A stretch of DNA of 7,345 nt from Planctomycetota bacterium (GTDB lineage Bacteria > Planctomycetota > UBA1135 > GCA-002686595), in contig JAJDES010000225.1 of NCBI GenBank assembly GCA_029259675.1, forward strand, positions 1 through 7,345, in the 5' to 3' direction. Positions 5,952 through 7,345 of this stretch are shown one piece after another (positions within the stretch are counted from its first letter, which is position 1; each line of letters starts with the position of its first letter). The notes under the pieces were generated by a model. That model did not search any database. It was not told the DNA's origin and saw only the letters and a list, made by a program, of their open reading frames with translations. The translations under genes were made by a program, and so were the position numbers.

Positions 5952-7345
5952 TCACACGCTTAGCAGACATTTGCAACTTGTGGTCGTGGGTTCGTCTGCC
6001 TTGGCCCAAACGGCTTGGTAGTGCGCCTCCACCTTCATGGCTTCCGCCGTTTTGCCCTGGGCTTGCAAAGCGCGACTGAGTCCGAATAGCGACCAACCGT
6101 TGTTGCGCCATTTGCTCAAGTCTTCGCGATACACCCGCTCAGCATCGGCGTACTTGCCGGCCTTTAGGTAAACAGCACCCAATGTGTGCCGCGTGGGCTG
6201 CAACCACTGGGGCGGCTCGCCATAGGACAGAAGATCTTCAGCAGCGACTGCTTGCTCCAAATATTCGATCGCCTGGCCCCAATCCCCCTTCTGCAACGCT
6301 ATCTCGCCGGCGATGAAGTGCTCACTCACGTCAAGGATGCCGTGGATCAAGTCGTCCCCAAAGACACTGTCGTCCGGAACTTCCGACTTGGCTTTCAAGA
6401 ACAACTTCTGCTCCTGCTCGGCTTTCGCGAACTGCTTCTTGGCTGCGAATGCAATCGCGCGGTGTGCGCGCCACACAGCATTGGTAACCGTCAAGCTTTC
6501 CGGCGGCGCCGGCTCTGCAAGAATGTCGTCCCAACGCCCGAATCGTTTTTGCACGTCATACACAGAAGTCATCCAAAGATCTGTGTAGCTACCGATTTCC
6601 TCCAGGACCTCCGGAGGAATATTGGACCACATGGCCTTGGCGGCCTCCATGGCCTCCGCCTCACGCCCAACCATCATCGCGGAATAGGCGAGCATGTGCG
6701 CATTGTGCGTTTGGTACATATGCTGCAAGCCTTGATCGGGCGACAAAGCGCGGTACGTTTCATCCGCAGCCAAAGCCGCAGCATTTTGTGCAATGGCTTT
6801 GTCCCATTCTCCTACCTGCACGTAAATGTGCGAAGGCATGTGATTCAAGTGACCAGCGCCCGGCACTTGATCGCACAGCCGGTCGGCCGCGGGGACTCCT
6901 ATTTCAGGTGTCTTGCTGGGCTCAACAGCGTGAATGTAAAGGTGATTGGCCCCGGGATTGCCAGGATCCATTTCCATCACGCGCTCCAACGTCGAAACGA
7001 TCAAAGGTGTATCGCCTTCCGGCTCACCGTCGGCCGAATACAGCTTCCACGGGCGCTGAACCATCATGGCTTCGGCGTAAAGCGCACCAACATCTGAATC
7101 GTTTGGGAATGCAGCCCACAATTCCTCCATGGCGTCCGCGTAAGCTTGATTCAACTCACTGCGATCCTTGGGTTCGCGCTTTGCGTAACGCTTGGCCAAG
7201 GCTTCAATCAAACCGCGCTCGAGGTCCGTCGTCTTGTCGATGCGAAGCAGCGCTTCTTGAATGGCAGCCCATGCATTGGCACTGCGCTGCTTGGTCATGA
7301 TCGGATCGTTGTAGTTTGGCCCTTCGCACAGAGCGATACCCCACC
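5952..7345 (-). CDS. Large tetratricopeptide-repeat protein, N-terminus beyond the window
   Basis: The frame stays open through the right edge. The codons before the ATG at 7298 read WGIALCEGPNYNDPI, which matches the conserved WGIA-x-GPN segment of a widespread TPR family, so 7298 is internal and the start lies outside. About 463 residues are visible. Counting from that internal Met, the central conserved block runs through ANHLYIHAVE (117-126), GAGHLNHMPSHIYVQVGEWDKAI (147-169) and THNAHMLAYSAMMVGR (197-212). TPR helix pairs are recognisable near 153-180, 323-352, 368-395 and 402-430, the last with LQAQGKTAEAMKVEAHY. The protein ends in a Cys-containing tail (SCKC). TPRs bind other proteins, but no partner or enzymatic role is established for this family to my knowledge. 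The conserved histidines are notable. The missing N-terminus probably carries another TPR pair and perhaps an export signal. Confidence 0.88.
   Translation of the reverse strand, partial: WGIALCEGPNYNDPIMTKQRSANAWAAIQEALLRIDKTTDLERGLIEALAKRYAKREPKDRSELNQAYADAMEELWAAFPNDSDVGALYAEAMMVQRPWKLYSADGEPEGDTPLIVSTLERVMEMDPGNPGANHLYIHAVEPSKTPEIGVPAADRLCDQVPGAGHLNHMPSHIYVQVGEWDKAIAQNAAALAADETYRALSPDQGLQHMYQTHNAHMLAYSAMMVGREAEAMEAAKAMWSNIPPEVLEEIGSYTDLWMTSVYDVQKRFGRWDDILAEPAPPESLTVTNAVWRAHRAIAFAAKKQFAKAEQEQKLFLKAKSEVPDDSVFGDDLIHGILDVSEHFIAGEIALQKGDWGQAIEYLEQAVAAEDLLSYGEPPQWLQPTRHTLGAVYLKAGKYADAERVYREDLSKWRNNGWSLFGLSRALQAQGKTAEAMKVEAHYQAVWAKADEPTTTSCKCLLSV

Noticed and set aside
6186..7097. 303-codon open frame on the + strand
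   Set aside because: It is antisense to the TPR gene, whose family motifs are clear across the same bases. The + strand translation has no recognisable domain and reflects GC-rich third positions.

Overview
The window is a moderately GC-rich bacterial chromosomal segment that looks like core or housekeeping DNA. I see no insertion sequence, phage gene, CRISPR array, tRNA or rRNA. TGA ends several clear genes, so the standard bacterial code applies. Most starts on the + strand lack an obvious Shine-Dalgarno sequence. The genes (a TudS/DUF523-DUF1722 protein, a class II-type photolyase, chorismate synthase, a DoxX-like membrane protein, a large TPR protein) fit a free-living, light-exposed, probably Gram-negative bacterium that makes its own aromatic compounds. 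The sequence alone does not settle the phylum.

Layout. At the left edge on the - strand (40-270) is a short glycine-rich protein with one membrane segment. Its frame appears to continue as sensible protein after an in-frame TGA, so it may be the front part of a longer gene. Four + strand genes follow: a single-domain rhodanese (615-965), a DUF523+DUF1722 protein like E. coli YbgA (1285-2286), a class II-type DNA photolyase (2368-3867) and chorismate synthase aroC (4045-5034). Converging on aroC from the - strand are a four-helix DoxX-like membrane protein (5053-5439) and, after a non-coding gap of about 510 bases with a strong hairpin, a TPR protein (5952-7345) whose N-terminus lies beyond the right edge.

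How the genes fit together. The DUF523/DUF1722-photolyase pair is the clearest functional unit. The same pairing is known in E. coli (ybgA-phr), although there the photolyase is of another class. An 81-base gap separates the two genes, so co-transcription is likely. The rhodanese upstream and aroC downstream are separated by larger gaps (319 and 177 bases) and need not belong to that unit. Nothing here is clearly a new defence or mobile system. The best leads are the interrupted left-edge gene, the TudS-like/photolyase link, the divergent photolyase motifs, the shortened chorismate synthase and the histidine-rich TPR protein.
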